From: Atopobiaceae bacterium
GTDB taxonomy: Bacteria > Actinomycetota > Coriobacteriia > Coriobacteriales > Atopobiaceae
Assembly: GCA_017459605.1 (NCBI GenBank)
Contig: JAFUCQ010000011.1
Coordinates: 1 to 59,572, forward strand
Reading direction: 5' to 3'
Length of the DNA stretch: 59,572 nt
Both the position numbers and the translations under genes were made by a program. The notes under the pieces were generated by a model. That model was not told where the DNA came from. It did not search any database and was given only the letters and a program-made list of their open reading frames with translations. Shown piece by piece: positions 46,037 through 55,346 of this stretch (position 1 is its first letter; the number at the start of each line of letters is the position of its first letter).

Positions 46037-46807
46037 TCACGCCTTGTGTGCCTTGAGGGCGAGCATCGTGGGAATGCCAAGCTCTGAGAGCCTACCTTCT
46101 CCATTGATGTCATCGAAAGCGTCATCAAGGACAAGGCCAGCGGCAAGTATCCCGTGTAGCAGTTCGCCCACCGTGTGGGAAAACTGAATACCCCACTCAG
46201 CCACATCAAGACCTTCCATCAGCTCAGGATGAGCAATAGGGTCGTACGGAAGTCCTCGAACTACCTCGCGCTCGTCATCATCAAATATGTAGTTGAGACC
46301 TAAGTCGAGACCTGCCAAAAGTGCTCCGCCCGGCTTCAGCACCCGTGCGACCTCGGCCCATATTCCATCAATCTCGCGAACATAACAAAGGCTCACGGGG
46401 TTAAAAACCAAATCGAAAGACGCGTCCGCAAAGGGGAGTGGCTGAGACATGTCGGCTTGTACAAGGGTGATGTCATAGCCTTCACGCTCAGCCACCACAC
46501 GTTCGCTTTCAATCTGTTCAGACGAGTAATCAAGTACGGTACAGTGAGCCCCTGCAAGGCTCAGGATTGGCATTTGCTGACCCCCGCCAGACGCTAAACC
46601 GAGCACTTGCGTGCCAGCGAGTTCGCCGAACCACTCGCGTGGCACGGGTTTTGTAGGTGTAAGCAGAATCGACCAGTCTCCTGCAGCCGCGCGTGCGCAG
46701 ACTTCGTGGTCAACGGGAATGCCCCATTGCCATCCGTCTGCAATCCACTGATCAATCACGTGGGCATTGACGGCCTGATAGTTGGTGTTATCAAATCCGT
46801 TAGCCAT
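46037..46807 (-). CDS. SAM-dependent methyltransferase (class I)
   Basis: The ATG at 46807 (AAAGGCAGGC upstream) gives 256 residues. Motif I is VLGLASGGGQQ, followed by the acidic ribose-binding D in CTVLDYSSEQ, motif II ADMSQPLPFADASFDLVF and motif III LKPGGALLAGLD. This is the Methyltransf_11 pattern. Substrate is unknown. It starts 13 bases after the EFR1-type gene ends, so the two are co-transcribed. Confidence 0.87.
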   Translation of the reverse strand: MANGFDNTNYQAVNAHVIDQWIADGWQWGIPVDHEVCARAAAGDWSILLTPTKPVPREWFGELAGTQVLGLASGGGQQMPILSLAGAHCTVLDYSSEQIESERVVAEREGYDITLVQADMSQPLPFADASFDLVFNPVSLCYVREIDGIWAEVARVLKPGGALLAGLDLGLNYIFDDDEREVVRGLPYDPIAHPELMEGLDVAEWGIQFSHTVGELLHGILAAGLVLDDAFDDINGEGRLSELGIPTMLALKAHKA

Positions 46808-46820
46808 GCCTGCCTTTCGT

Positions 46821-47654
46821 TTAGACAAACCACACGGGCTCTGCTCGCCGTTGGTAGTCTCGCTCGAGCATACCACGATGCGAGAGAAACGCTGGATCCT
46901 CAAAGCTCTTGGCACCCTGCGGGCAAAGCCTCACACATGCATGACATTTGATGCAGGTGCCAGGGGTCTGACTCACGTCGTTAAAGTCGATTGCCGCCAT
47001 GGGACAGCGCCGAGGACACAGCCCACACTGGTCACAGAGACTCATATCCGTAACCGGTTTTGCCTTGAGAAAAACGGTGGGCTCGCCATCCAAGCCAATA
47101 GGACGATAGTAGGGCGCTTCAGCATCACCGGGCACGTCGAGAGGACTCGTTGCCTCGCGCTTGCCGCGTACAACATCGGCAATTGCGCAGGCAAATTGGT
47201 TGAGCTCTGAAAGGTCTGCCTCGTCGGGCCTGTCAGCTGCGAGCGTCTGAGAAAAAGCATGGCGGTTAGAAAACGCTCCGGCTCCTACGAGAGAAAAACC
47301 ATCACCTTCAAGGCAACTCACAAGTTCAGCGAGCGCGTTGTCAAAGCTACGGTTACCAAAGCCAATCAGAGCAACCGCAGGAGCGCCATTGCCAACAAAG
47401 CCAGAGCTGATATAGGGTAGCAGCTTGTTGGGAAGCTTGCCCGCGTATGTGGGCGAGGCAAACAGAACAAGCTCGCTGGGGGAGAACTCGTAGCTTGTCT
47501 CACGCGCTTGAGGCAGGGTGAAGTCCGTTTTTGCAATGGGTAGGTCAAGCTGTTGAGCAAAATCTTGAGCGAGTGTTGTCACGAGTTTTCGGACGCCGCC
47601 CGTGGGGCTGAAAAAGACCGTTCGTATACCGCTGAGTTCGAGGGGTGCAGACAT
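46821..47654 (-). CDS. EFR1-family flavodoxin/ferredoxin protein
   Basis: A 277-residue protein with an N-terminal flavodoxin-like domain (FFSPTGGVRKL phosphate loop, SPTYAGKLP) and two 4Fe-4S motifs near the C-terminus: CDQCGLCPRRCP and CIKCHACVRLCP. EFR1 proteins are electron carriers of anaerobes with unknown partners. It is the first gene of the minus-strand group that includes the methyltransferase. Confidence 0.9.
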   Translation of the reverse strand: MSAPLELSGIRTVFFSPTGGVRKLVTTLAQDFAQQLDLPIAKTDFTLPQARETSYEFSPSELVLFASPTYAGKLPNKLLPYISSGFVGNGAPAVALIGFGNRSFDNALAELVSCLEGDGFSLVGAGAFSNRHAFSQTLAADRPDEADLSELNQFACAIADVVRGKREATSPLDVPGDAEAPYYRPIGLDGEPTVFLKAKPVTDMSLCDQCGLCPRRCPMAAIDFNDVSQTPGTCIKCHACVRLCPQGAKSFEDPAFLSHRGMLERDYQRRAEPVWFV

Positions 47655-47740
47655 ACAAACTCCTCTCCATGCATAGTGTGGGAATCCTCAGTGTCTAATG
47701 AGCATGTCTCGGCGAGCTCCTCCACAGGCTCAAGCGAGAC

Positions 47741-47780
47741 AAAAAAGACGCTCTCATCATCCGTGACGAGAGCGTCTTTG
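47741..47780 (-). terminator. Terminator of the four-helix membrane protein gene
   Basis: AAGACGCTCTC pairs with GAGAGCGTCTT. On the minus strand it is followed by TTTTTT, so it ends the transcript of the gene at 47904-48362. Confidence 0.8.
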
Positions 47781-47903
47781 TAAATACTAACGAGGTGAGC
47801 GGTGGTTAAGCGTTATCTGCTGTGGACAGCTTTACGTGCACGTTGTGCCCAATTGGCAGACAAAAGTAACCGCTCAGGCCTGCTTAGAGCCACTGAGCTT
47901 GGC

Positions 47904-48362
47904 TTAACGGCCAGCCTCACGCTTGATGTTGTTAGCGATCCAGAAGATCAAAGCACTAAGGACGATGGTGAGCACGGTTGAAAGGATGTCAACCGGCTGG
48001 CCTTGAACGATATTCATGATGATACCAACAACATTCAAAACGAGAGAAATCAGCGAGAGCCACCACACAGGCATAATCTTTTGAGCGTCATTTGAAGCAC
48101 GCAGGCCAAGAATACCGATGATAATCTCAAGAATGCAGACTACGATGAGTGAGATGCCGCCAGCAACGAGAAACGTTCCTCCGAGACCAACCTGCGCAGT
48201 GGTGAGGCTTGTTTCAGAAGCAGCCTCTGCAGCAATTTGGGGATTGCCTACGATAACGCCTCCAATAAGCGAGAAAATTCCCAACAGCAGCAGGATTGCG
48301 CTGAGAATGATGTTTATTACCGAGATAACGAGCAGTGCCTTTTGACTTCCAGAACGTTGCAT
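47904..48362 (-). CDS. Small four-helix membrane protein
   Basis: The ATG at 48362 has GGAGG upstream and gives 152 residues; longer frames lack a site. Four hydrophobic helices (about 10-35, 60-85, 95-115, 122-142) make up nearly the whole protein. No family is recognised. Single-gene unit with its own terminator. Confidence 0.7.
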   Translation of the reverse strand: MQRSGSQKALLVISVINIILSAILLLLGIFSLIGGVIVGNPQIAAEAASETSLTTAQVGLGGTFLVAGGISLIVVCILEIIIGILGLRASNDAQKIMPVWWLSLISLVLNVVGIIMNIVQGQPVDILSTVLTIVLSALIFWIANNIKREAGR

Positions 48363-48565
48363 GATATTCCCTTCCTCCAAGGATTCTATTTCTGGTCGCG
48401 CTTGAGCGCGAAGGTATTCTACTCCTTTTGGTCTTAATACACAATTAATTAGTAAACACACGCTCGGTGGGTGGATTCTTTGCTTGTATGGTCGATGGAG
48501 CACGTGCTTACGGCTTTGCGTGTCGTCTACGGGTAATACTTTGTCTGTCGGAGGGCTGAGCGGGT

Positions 48566-48721
48566 ATTATGAGAAAGTAACCGCTGTGAGAAAAGTGAGC
48601 ACTGTCAGAAAAGCGGCTACTGTGAGAAAAGTGCCACTGTGAGAAAAGTGCGACTATGAGAAAAGTGCCACTGTGAGAAAAGTGCGACTATGAGAAATGT
48701 GCCACTATGAGAAAAGCGACC
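48566..48721. repeat. Nine tandem 17-18-bp repeats upstream of thioesterase gene
   Basis: Units follow ACTGTGAGAAAAGTGCC with small changes. Unit lengths alternate between 17 and 18, so no frame is kept and the array is non-coding. Each unit has CACT...AGTG dyad ends. It ends 22 bases before the thioesterase start, in the place of a promoter or leader. Confidence 0.8.
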
Positions 48722-48743
48722 ACTCGCATATGGGGGAGAAGTT

Positions 48744-49139
48744 ATGCTTGAAACAGGTTTGACGACTCAGCTCGAGCGCTTCGTTGGCGAAAACGATACG
48801 GCGCGGGTGCGAGGGAGCGGATCCCTCGATGTTTTTGCAACACCTGCCTTGGCGGAGCTGGTTGAGGCATGTTGTTGTGCGTGCATCGAAGGCAAACTTG
48901 AGGCTGGCGAGACAAGCGTCGGTTCGCGTCTGGACTTGCAGCATGTGGCGCCAACGCCAGTTGGCATGCGCGTGACGTGTACCTGCGAGCTGGTCGAGAT
49001 TGATGGGAGGGTGTTGAGCTTTGACGTTCAGGCCTCCGATGAATGCGGACTAATTGGACAGGCACATCATACGCGGGCAGTGGTGCAGGCAGAGCGCTTT
49101 CAGAGTAAGACCGACGCTAAGGGACAGGTTGTCTCGTAA
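48744..49139 (+). CDS. FlK-like hotdog thioesterase
   Basis: A 131-residue hotdog-fold protein close to fluoroacetyl-CoA thioesterase FlK. It has VFATPALAELVEACC with Thr and Glu at catalytic positions and LQHVAPTPVGMRV with the catalytic-type His, then IGQAHHTRAVV. Most relatives act on unknown acyl-CoAs, and fluoroacetate resistance should not be assumed. The ATG follows GGGGGAG. The stop overlaps the next start (TAATG). Confidence 0.85.
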   Translation: MLETGLTTQLERFVGENDTARVRGSGSLDVFATPALAELVEACCCACIEGKLEAGETSVGSRLDLQHVAPTPVGMRVTCTCELVEIDGRVLSFDVQASDECGLIGQAHHTRAVVQAERFQSKTDAKGQVVS

Positions 49140-49855
49140 TGACGGATGATGGCGCGACGCATATTCCGGGTTCTGATTTCATGCTCCCCCATAATGAAGG
49201 GGAGTCTCAGCATGTAAGCAGGGCGGATGAGACGCCCTCTGAAGCGCCAACCACGAGTGTGCCAAGCACCGTAGATCCGAGCGACAGTGACGTGAACGCC
49301 GTAGAGGCGAGCGCTGGCGGAGCGAACGCCGCAGAGGCGGGCGCTGGCGGAGCGAACGCCGTAGAGCCGAGCGCCAGTGGAGTGAACGCCAACGCACCAG
49401 CTGACAATTCAGCGACCGACAGCGACTTGCAGGGCGAATCATCCCAAAAAAGCAATACCTCAACTCCACTCGACGCAGCGGGTAAGGTTGCCATGTCGGC
49501 AGTGCTTGCAACAACGCTCGCAGGCGCTTTGAGCCAGCCTCCGCGCCGTGACCTCATGACGCTTCCCGATCCCGTACCTATCATTCGGGTGATAGAGCCA
49601 CCGGTGGTCGACGTTCCCGCAGACACAGATGAGGAGCCTGACAAACGAGCAGAGCGCATCAAACGACTCCTCAAGCTGCTCAAGTTTTTGGTCGTCGCCC
49701 TGTTGTTAGGCGCGGCGGTTGTATTTGGAGCGCTCAAAGGCTGTGCGTCATGCAGCGCGGGAGTGCTTACTCACAATGATGAGGTTTCTGCTTCTGAGTC
49801 TTCAGAAAGCAACGAAAGCTCTGCATCGGACTCTGGAAACGCTGTACAACGCTGA
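49139..49855 (+). CDS. Low-complexity single-pass membrane protein
   Basis: A 238-residue protein translationally coupled to the thioesterase (TAATG). Residues 45-95 are repeats of NAVEASAGGA type. A basic segment (about 160-180) precedes one membrane helix (about 182-200), and a short Ser/Glu tail follows a GCASC motif. No family is recognised. Confidence 0.6.
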   Translation: MTDDGATHIPGSDFMLPHNEGESQHVSRADETPSEAPTTSVPSTVDPSDSDVNAVEASAGGANAAEAGAGGANAVEPSASGVNANAPADNSATDSDLQGESSQKSNTSTPLDAAGKVAMSAVLATTLAGALSQPPRRDLMTLPDPVPIIRVIEPPVVDVPADTDEEPDKRAERIKRLLKLLKFLVVALLLGAAVVFGALKGCASCSAGVLTHNDEVSASESSESNESSASDSGNAVQR

Positions 49856-49898
49856 GTACGCGAGCCGCAAGCTGCATGAGCTGCAGCCTATACGAACT

Positions 49899-50357
49899 TT
49901 ACTGCACTACCTCGCCAGTCCAGTTGATGATGCCACCAAAATCGATAACGTTTGTGTAGCCAGCCTGCGCAAGCATTGCTGATGCTTGGCGCGAACGATT
50001 TCCGCTACGGCAATAGACGAGAATGAGCTGGTCTTTGTTCGGCAGCTCGGCAATGTCGGCAGAGCCAATGGTCTCAACGGGGATGTTAAGGGCGTCGGGG
50101 ATGTGTCCCTCTGCAAACTCAGCTGCGGTGCGCACGTCAACGATAACATAGTCGCTCTCACTTTCCATCATCTGCTGAGCCTCGCTGGAGCTGATGGTTT
50201 TGAAGCTCGGTGTCTCGGCAACGGCAGCAACAGATGTACTACTGGAGGCGGAGGCTTCACTCGAGCTTGGGGCAGTACCCGCTCCGCATCCTACCAAGAG
50301 GCTAACGCTCAAGAGTGCAGCAGCGCTGCTTACAGCAAGTTTGTTGGTGATTGTCAT
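49899..50357 (-). CDS. Rhodanese-domain lipoprotein
   Basis: The ATG at 50357 (AGGAG upstream) gives 152 residues. A lipoprotein signal ends at LLVGC. After a Ser/Ala linker there is a rhodanese domain with DVRTAAEFAEGHIPDALN and active-site loop CRSGNRSRQ. Surface-attached rhodaneses handle sulfur transfer or redox stress; the role here is inferred only. Confidence 0.9.
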   Translation of the reverse strand: MTITNKLAVSSAAALLSVSLLVGCGAGTAPSSSEASASSSTSVAAVAETPSFKTISSSEAQQMMESESDYVIVDVRTAAEFAEGHIPDALNIPVETIGSADIAELPNKDQLILVYCRSGNRSRQASAMLAQAGYTNVIDFGGIINWTGEVVQ

Positions 50358-50523
50358 GACTTCTCCTTCCCACATATTCGCTTCCACAGTGTATCCATTT
50401 GCTTGCATGGGGTACGTGACGTGGTCACGAGAAACTTTGCGAGAGCCTCCAAAACAACAGACGAGCCGAGAGGAGACACTGTGGGTGGGCTCAGCGGGTC
50501 AATCTCAATATAAGGAAGAGGCG

Positions 50524-51987
50524 TTAGCGTTCGTTGAGGCTATCCTCGGCATGGTCGAGGGCGCCGAGGTAGTGTTCTGGATGGTCGAGAGTGCCGATGT
50601 TGTTTTCTGCAGTGTCGAGGGCGCCGAGGTAGTGTTCTGCCACAAACTGAGCCACACGGTTGAGCAGACGATTCGCAGGCGCGTGCGGAGAAACCACGTC
50701 ATCGCGGAGAGAAAACTCAGATCTAAATCCGAGTGCAAGCGACGGCGCAAGCCGCAAGGCGCAGCTCAGGGCAAGCAAAGGGCCATCCAGAGAAAGACCG
50801 AGCTTGCGAAACGGCGACAAAATCCACGCCACAACCGAGACAAGCTGGGCGGCGTCGAGAGTAGCCGTCACGGCAACGCTGATCCCTACAAGGGCGAGTA
50901 AGCGCAACGCCATAGTAACTGTAGTCATGAGAGCATCGCTTGTTATGAGGACCGTTCCAAACGTAATAACAGGTACACCGGTTTGTGTGCTAAGAATCTG
51001 GGCGATGGCACTCACAACAATGAACGGAACGGTTGGGAGAAGTGCTTTTGCTACAGAGCTGAATTGCGCCCGGCTCACGAGCAGGAAAATCACGGCAAGC
51101 GTGAGCAATACCAGCAAACTGCTCAGGCGCGACACTCTCAAAACTGCGACGCAAAACACGGCAAAGCCAGCAAAAATGAGCTTGGCTGACGTGCTGGCTT
51201 GAGTCGTGAATGCTGTGTCAGCGGAGAAGGGCGGAAGGGCTGAGGCTTCCAAGGACGAGAAGGGCGGAAGGGTTGAGGCTTCCGAGGACGAGACGGACGA
51301 GAGGGTTGAGGCTTCCGAGGACGAGACGGACGAGAGGGCTGAGACCCCCATCGGCGAGGCGGGCTGCTGTGAGGCTTCCGAGGACGAGGCGGGCTGTCGC
51401 GAGGCTTCCGGGGACGAAGCGGGCTGCTCACCCGGATAATCGTGTTGTGTAGACCCATCTACAAGATGCGCGGTCTTAGCAGCCACAACACCAAGTACAA
51501 GCCCACATACACTACCCGCCACGGCAAGAACAGGAGCACTGTACCAAACGAGCGGCGTTCCCAAGATGAGCATGGCTACTACGAGCTGCCCTGCTTCATG
51601 GGCAAGCGCACCTACAACAGAAACCATCTCAAGGCGCATCGTGGGAAGCAGACTGAGTGCTGCCATTACAGCGAGCGACATCGCTGTGCCCACAGCAGAA
51701 AATGCCAGCGAGACAGGCGAGCCAAAGAGCAGGCCAGCTGCCACAACTTTGATAGCGGCAATGTAGCAGGCTCCGATACGGTCGTGCTGAGCGAGTGAGA
51801 GCAGAACAGGTAGGTTAGCAAGGCCAAGTTTGACTCCTGGAATAGGGATGGGGATGAACGTTTCGAGGTAGCTCAAGGCAAGGGCAAAGGCCGCCAGCAC
51901 ACCAGTGCGCGCCCAACGCGTACGTTGAGCATCACTGAGGGTGTTGTCGCTGCTTGCGGCGGCGCGGTCTGTAGGGGAACTGCTCAT
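50524..51987 (-). CDS. Gx-transporter (Hpre_diP_synt_I) fused to an EcfT/CbiQ-like domain
   Basis: A 487-residue membrane protein. Residues 25-175 match the Gx transporter family (IPIPGVKLGLANLPVLL, GSPVSLAFSAVGT). Residues 290-455 look like an ECF-transporter T component (LPTVPFIVVSAI, repeated helices, the ALSCALRLAPSL coupling-type helix). Between them is a Pro/Ser repeat (SSEASTLSSVS units, about 185-265). The Gx family includes EetB of flavin-based electron-transfer loci, which also hold EcfT. The start codon is nine bases after the NusG-II stop, so the two form one transcript. It ends in another repeat (EHYLGALDHAE). Confidence 0.75.
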   Translation of the reverse strand: MSSSPTDRAAASSDNTLSDAQRTRWARTGVLAAFALALSYLETFIPIPIPGVKLGLANLPVLLSLAQHDRIGACYIAAIKVVAAGLLFGSPVSLAFSAVGTAMSLAVMAALSLLPTMRLEMVSVVGALAHEAGQLVVAMLILGTPLVWYSAPVLAVAGSVCGLVLGVVAAKTAHLVDGSTQHDYPGEQPASSPEASRQPASSSEASQQPASPMGVSALSSVSSSEASTLSSVSSSEASTLPPFSSLEASALPPFSADTAFTTQASTSAKLIFAGFAVFCVAVLRVSRLSSLLVLLTLAVIFLLVSRAQFSSVAKALLPTVPFIVVSAIAQILSTQTGVPVITFGTVLITSDALMTTVTMALRLLALVGISVAVTATLDAAQLVSVVAWILSPFRKLGLSLDGPLLALSCALRLAPSLALGFRSEFSLRDDVVSPHAPANRLLNRVAQFVAEHYLGALDTAENNIGTLDHPEHYLGALDHAEDSLNER

Positions 51988-51996
51988 GGTCTTTGC

Positions 51997-52560
51997 TTAC
52001 CTTGCCACAAAGTCAACGTCGCTGGATTCGTCGGCTTCTGGCGAGCTGGCGTCCGTATCTGGTCGGTCGCCCGAGGGTGAGCTGGCGTCCGTAGCTGGGT
52101 GGTCGCCCGTGGACGGGCGGTCGTACGTAGCTGAGTCGGAACCCTCACTTTTCACAGCCCCAATATCCATCTCAGTGCTTTGTGTCGAGTCAGCTTGGAC
52201 TATCTCAATCCAGAGCTTGTGAGGCATGCAGATGATTTGCTGGCCGGGCTGAGAAATCGCAGTTTGGTGCACGCAGTCTTTGCTCGGACAGTCAGCATCG
52301 ATGACCGATACTGCGCCCGACGATACTTCGACAACATTGACACCAAGCGAGCTCGACACGGTAAGGGATTCATACTGCTGCAGTGGTAGCTCATGGGTTT
52401 GTCCGTCTCCATCATGGATTCGCGCCACTAAGGGCAGCTCGGCGTGAGGGGCTCTTCGGGAGATGAACAGCCAAGCAAGTGCTCCCATGACAATAAGGAG
52501 CACCAGCGTGCCTGCCACAATAGTGGCGCGGTTGTGCTGCCATGTGTGCCGTAAACTCAT
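51997..52560 (-). CDS. NusG domain II-containing membrane protein (EetA-like)
   Basis: A 187-residue protein with one membrane anchor (about 14-33) and an extracytoplasmic NusG-II domain. The CPSKDC pair and CMPHKLWIEI are typical of this family. The C-terminal 60 residues are low-complexity repeats (DASSPSGDRPDT). The ATG follows AAAGGAG. It is encoded with the Gx/EcfT fusion and divergent from apbE. Confidence 0.8.
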   Translation of the reverse strand: MSLRHTWQHNRATIVAGTLVLLIVMGALAWLFISRRAPHAELPLVARIHDGDGQTHELPLQQYESLTVSSSLGVNVVEVSSGAVSVIDADCPSKDCVHQTAISQPGQQIICMPHKLWIEIVQADSTQSTEMDIGAVKSEGSDSATYDRPSTGDHPATDASSPSGDRPDTDASSPEADESSDVDFVAR

Positions 52561-52645
52561 ACCATGCTCCTTTGAATTGGCGTTAGACTAGCATAAGCAG
52601 CAAACACAGGACTCTGAATGGACGCTTCGTATTGAAAGGTTTGCA

Positions 52646-53767
52646 ATGCGGTTTGCAGTGCGCAGACAGGCGCGACGAGCACATAGTGACACACTCGAGC
52701 CTGCGACAGGTTTGTCTCGGCGTGAGTTTGTGCTTGGAGCTGCGGGTGCCGTGGGGGCTGTGGGTGCCGCGGGGGTGTCGTTAGCTCTTGGTGGGTGTGC
52801 ATTTGGACAGCAGGCATCGCCCGAGTCCGAGCAGGGCGGCTCGCAATCACAGGCGCAACAGGCAGACGACATGCTTCGCCGGAGCTTCTTTGCCCTCGAT
52901 ACGCTCTGCGTTGTGGGGGGAGACCTCACCACAGAGCTGCTCGATGAGGTGGAGCAGCGCTGTCTCACCTACGAAGCGCTCTTCTCGGCATATATCGAGA
53001 CAAGCGACGTCTCTCGCGTGAACACCGCTCAAGGCAAGCCTGTGGAGCTTCATCCAGACACAGCCGAGCTCATATCACAAGCGCTGGTATATTGCGAGAA
53101 GTCCAGCGGGTTGTTTGACATTACCATTGGGGCGGTAAGCCAGCTCTGGGATTTTCACAACGCTGTGGTGCCTGACGATGAGGCGATACGCCAAGCGTGC
53201 GCCCATGTGGACTATCGGCTGGTGTCGCTCGATGGTACGACGCTTCGCTTGGATGACCCCGATGCCGTGCTCGACCTAGGTGGCATCGCCAAAGGTTTTA
53301 TTGCCGATAAGATTCGCGATTATCTGCGTGAGCAGGGAGTAACAAGCGCGTACGTCAATTTGGGTGGCAACGTGTGCGTGCTCGGCTCAAAGCCAGATGG
53401 CAGTGCTTGGAATGTGGGGGTGCGCGACCCATGGGCAACAGACGATACCCAGCTTGTTGCCCGTGCCAAGATTCGCGACGCTGCCTTGGTGACGAGTGGT
53501 CTGTACGAGCGAAGCTTTGAGCAAAACGGGAAGCGGTATTGGCACATTCTCGATCCGAGAACGGGCTATCCGGTGGAAACAGAGCTGGTCTCGGCAAGCA
53601 TAGTGTCGGAGCTCTCGATTGACGGGGAAGGCTACACCAAGCCGCTGTTCATGCTCGACAAACAATCCGCACTCGATTACCTTGCAGGCCACGATAGTCT
53701 GCAAGGCTTTTTTGTCATGGCTGACGGCTCACGTTTTACGAGCGAGGGAAGCGTATTCGAGAGCTGA
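52646..53767 (+). CDS. apbE: FAD:protein FMN transferase, Tat-type lipoprotein
   Basis: A 373-residue ApbE/FmnB protein. The N-terminus carries a twin-arginine motif (SRREFVLG) and a lipobox ending LGGC, so it is probably Tat-exported and lipidated. The domain has SAYIETSDVSRVN, FDITIGAVSQLWDF, DLGGIAKGFIADK, YVNLGGNV and HILDPRTGYP, which together hold FAD and Mg2+. It attaches FMN covalently to Thr/Ser of exported flavoproteins. No obvious FMN-binding target lies in the window. Confidence 0.93.
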   Translation: MRFAVRRQARRAHSDTLEPATGLSRREFVLGAAGAVGAVGAAGVSLALGGCAFGQQASPESEQGGSQSQAQQADDMLRRSFFALDTLCVVGGDLTTELLDEVEQRCLTYEALFSAYIETSDVSRVNTAQGKPVELHPDTAELISQALVYCEKSSGLFDITIGAVSQLWDFHNAVVPDDEAIRQACAHVDYRLVSLDGTTLRLDDPDAVLDLGGIAKGFIADKIRDYLREQGVTSAYVNLGGNVCVLGSKPDGSAWNVGVRDPWATDDTQLVARAKIRDAALVTSGLYERSFEQNGKRYWHILDPRTGYPVETELVSASIVSELSIDGEGYTKPLFMLDKQSALDYLAGHDSLQGFFVMADGSRFTSEGSVFES

Positions 53768-54030
53768 TGGCTTGCGCGAGGCGCTATGCACAAAACCGCC
53801 AAAACGCCAGACTATCGGACTCTATTGCACAAAAGCAGAAACCGCACAGGTGCCAAACGTTCTGTGACACCTCAAGACAACCCGAGCACCTCCCGATTCT
53901 AAGGTGGCGTCGAGCAGTAGGGGCGTGTGCTCCATATACAGAAAGCTATAGTTAAACAAGCTGATGACAGAGCTCATTTTGCCAGCTCTATCTATTCATA
54001 TCACCCAAACAAGATTCGTAAGGAGGAACG

Positions 54031-55251
54031 ATGGCAGCAGACGTAAAAATCTTTGCTCAGGATTTGGAGAAAAGCGCACAACAGCAAATTGCGAGGCTTG
54101 CAGAGCTCCCACCTTACGATGGGGCAACAATTCGCATCATGCCTGACGCGCATGCTGGGGCAGGCTGTGTTGTTGGTTTTACCGCCAACGTGACAGACCA
54201 TGTTATTCCTAACGTGATTGGTGTTGATATTGGCTGCGGTCTTCTCGCTGTGCGCTTGGATGAAAAGGCAGACGAGGCTCTCGCTCGAAAACTGGATGCC
54301 TGTGCACATGAGCGGGTACCCGTGGGCATGGAAGTTCACGAGACTCCCACGCTCGATAAATCACGCCTCAGCGAGCTTTCCTGTAGTGCAGATTTGAAAG
54401 CTCATGACCGCCTTGTCCGCTCACTGGGAACCCTTGGGGGAGGCAACCACTTTATCGAGTGTGATGTTGATCCTGATGGAGCTCCGTGGCTGGTGATTCA
54501 TACGGGGTCACGAAACATTGGAAAGCAGGTTGCTGAGATTTATCAGGCCTTGGCGGCGGCTCGTCATAGGGGAAACTCAAAGTCTGACCGAGAAGAACTC
54601 ATCGCACGGCTCAAAGAAGAAGGTCGCGAGCGAGAGATAGCGTCGGCACTTGCAGATTTGGTTCGAAAAGCATCAGATAATGAACAAACCACGCCAGATG
54701 ATTTGTGGTGGCTCTCTGGTAGTGATAAGGACGACTACCTTCATGACATGGGAATATGTCAAGCATTGGCTCACGAGAACCGCTGGCGTATTGTGGAGCA
54801 ACTCAAATCAGGAGGCATCCGCGTAACAGACGACGTGGTGAGTTCTGTCCACAACTATATCGACTTAGAGAACGGTGTGTCGCGTAAAGGAGCGATTGCA
54901 GCATACGAGGGTCAACGACTCATCATTCCGCTCAACATGGCGGCGGGCTGTGTCATAGGAACGGGACGGGGAAACGCCGACTGGAACAACTCAGCTCCCC
55001 ATGGAGCTGGCAGGCGCATGTCTCGTGGAGCGGCGCGGCGCGAGCTTGTTATGGAGGAATACCGACACATGATGGAGGGGGTATTTTCTACGACGGTTTG
55101 CGAGCAGACCATTGATGAGGCGCCTCAAGCCTATAAAGATCCGCGCACCATTGTGGATTCGCTTGGACCAACGGTTGATGTTGACTTTGTTATGCGTCCT
55201 ATTTGGAACTTCAAGGCAACTCAGGACAAGCCCGTGTGGAAACGAAAGTAG
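54031..55251 (+). CDS. rtcB: RtcB-family RNA ligase
   Basis: A 406-residue RNA-splicing/repair ligase. Metal and active-site motifs are complete: MPDAHAG, GVDIGCG, GGGNHFIE, HTGSRNIG, VHNYID and the guanylylated His324 in APHGAGRRMSR. RtcB joins 2',3'-cyclic-phosphate or 3'-phosphate ends to 5'-OH RNA using GTP. The ATG has AAGGAGGAA upstream. It starts a four-gene same-strand group; the next gene is RlaP-like, a known partner in bacterial RNA-repair operons. Confidence 0.96.
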   Translation: MAADVKIFAQDLEKSAQQQIARLAELPPYDGATIRIMPDAHAGAGCVVGFTANVTDHVIPNVIGVDIGCGLLAVRLDEKADEALARKLDACAHERVPVGMEVHETPTLDKSRLSELSCSADLKAHDRLVRSLGTLGGGNHFIECDVDPDGAPWLVIHTGSRNIGKQVAEIYQALAAARHRGNSKSDREELIARLKEEGREREIASALADLVRKASDNEQTTPDDLWWLSGSDKDDYLHDMGICQALAHENRWRIVEQLKSGGIRVTDDVVSSVHNYIDLENGVSRKGAIAAYEGQRLIIPLNMAAGCVIGTGRGNADWNNSAPHGAGRRMSRGAARRELVMEEYRHMMEGVFSTTVCEQTIDEAPQAYKDPRTIVDSLGPTVDVDFVMRPIWNFKATQDKPVWKRK

Positions 55252-55346
55252 TGCGAAAGGCGACGGCGAGAACAAAGGCGAGGACGAGGGTGAGGCGAAA
55301 GCAGGGCGAAGGTCGAGGCTCGTGAAAGGCGAGGGCAAAACGAAAG
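55252..55346. repeat. Degenerate GGCGAGG-rich repeats between rtcB and rlaP
   Basis: About eight imperfect GGCGAR(G/A)ACGARGG units fill the short gap after the rtcB stop. They cover the likely ribosome-binding site of the next gene. Confidence 0.5.

Noticed and set aside
48566-48721. CRISPR array
   Set aside because: The units are contiguous 17-18-bp repeats without unique spacers, and no cas genes are present.
48744-49139. Fluoroacetate-resistance function for the FlK-like protein
   Set aside because: Most FlK-like hotdog proteins act on other acyl-CoAs, so specificity cannot be read from these motifs.
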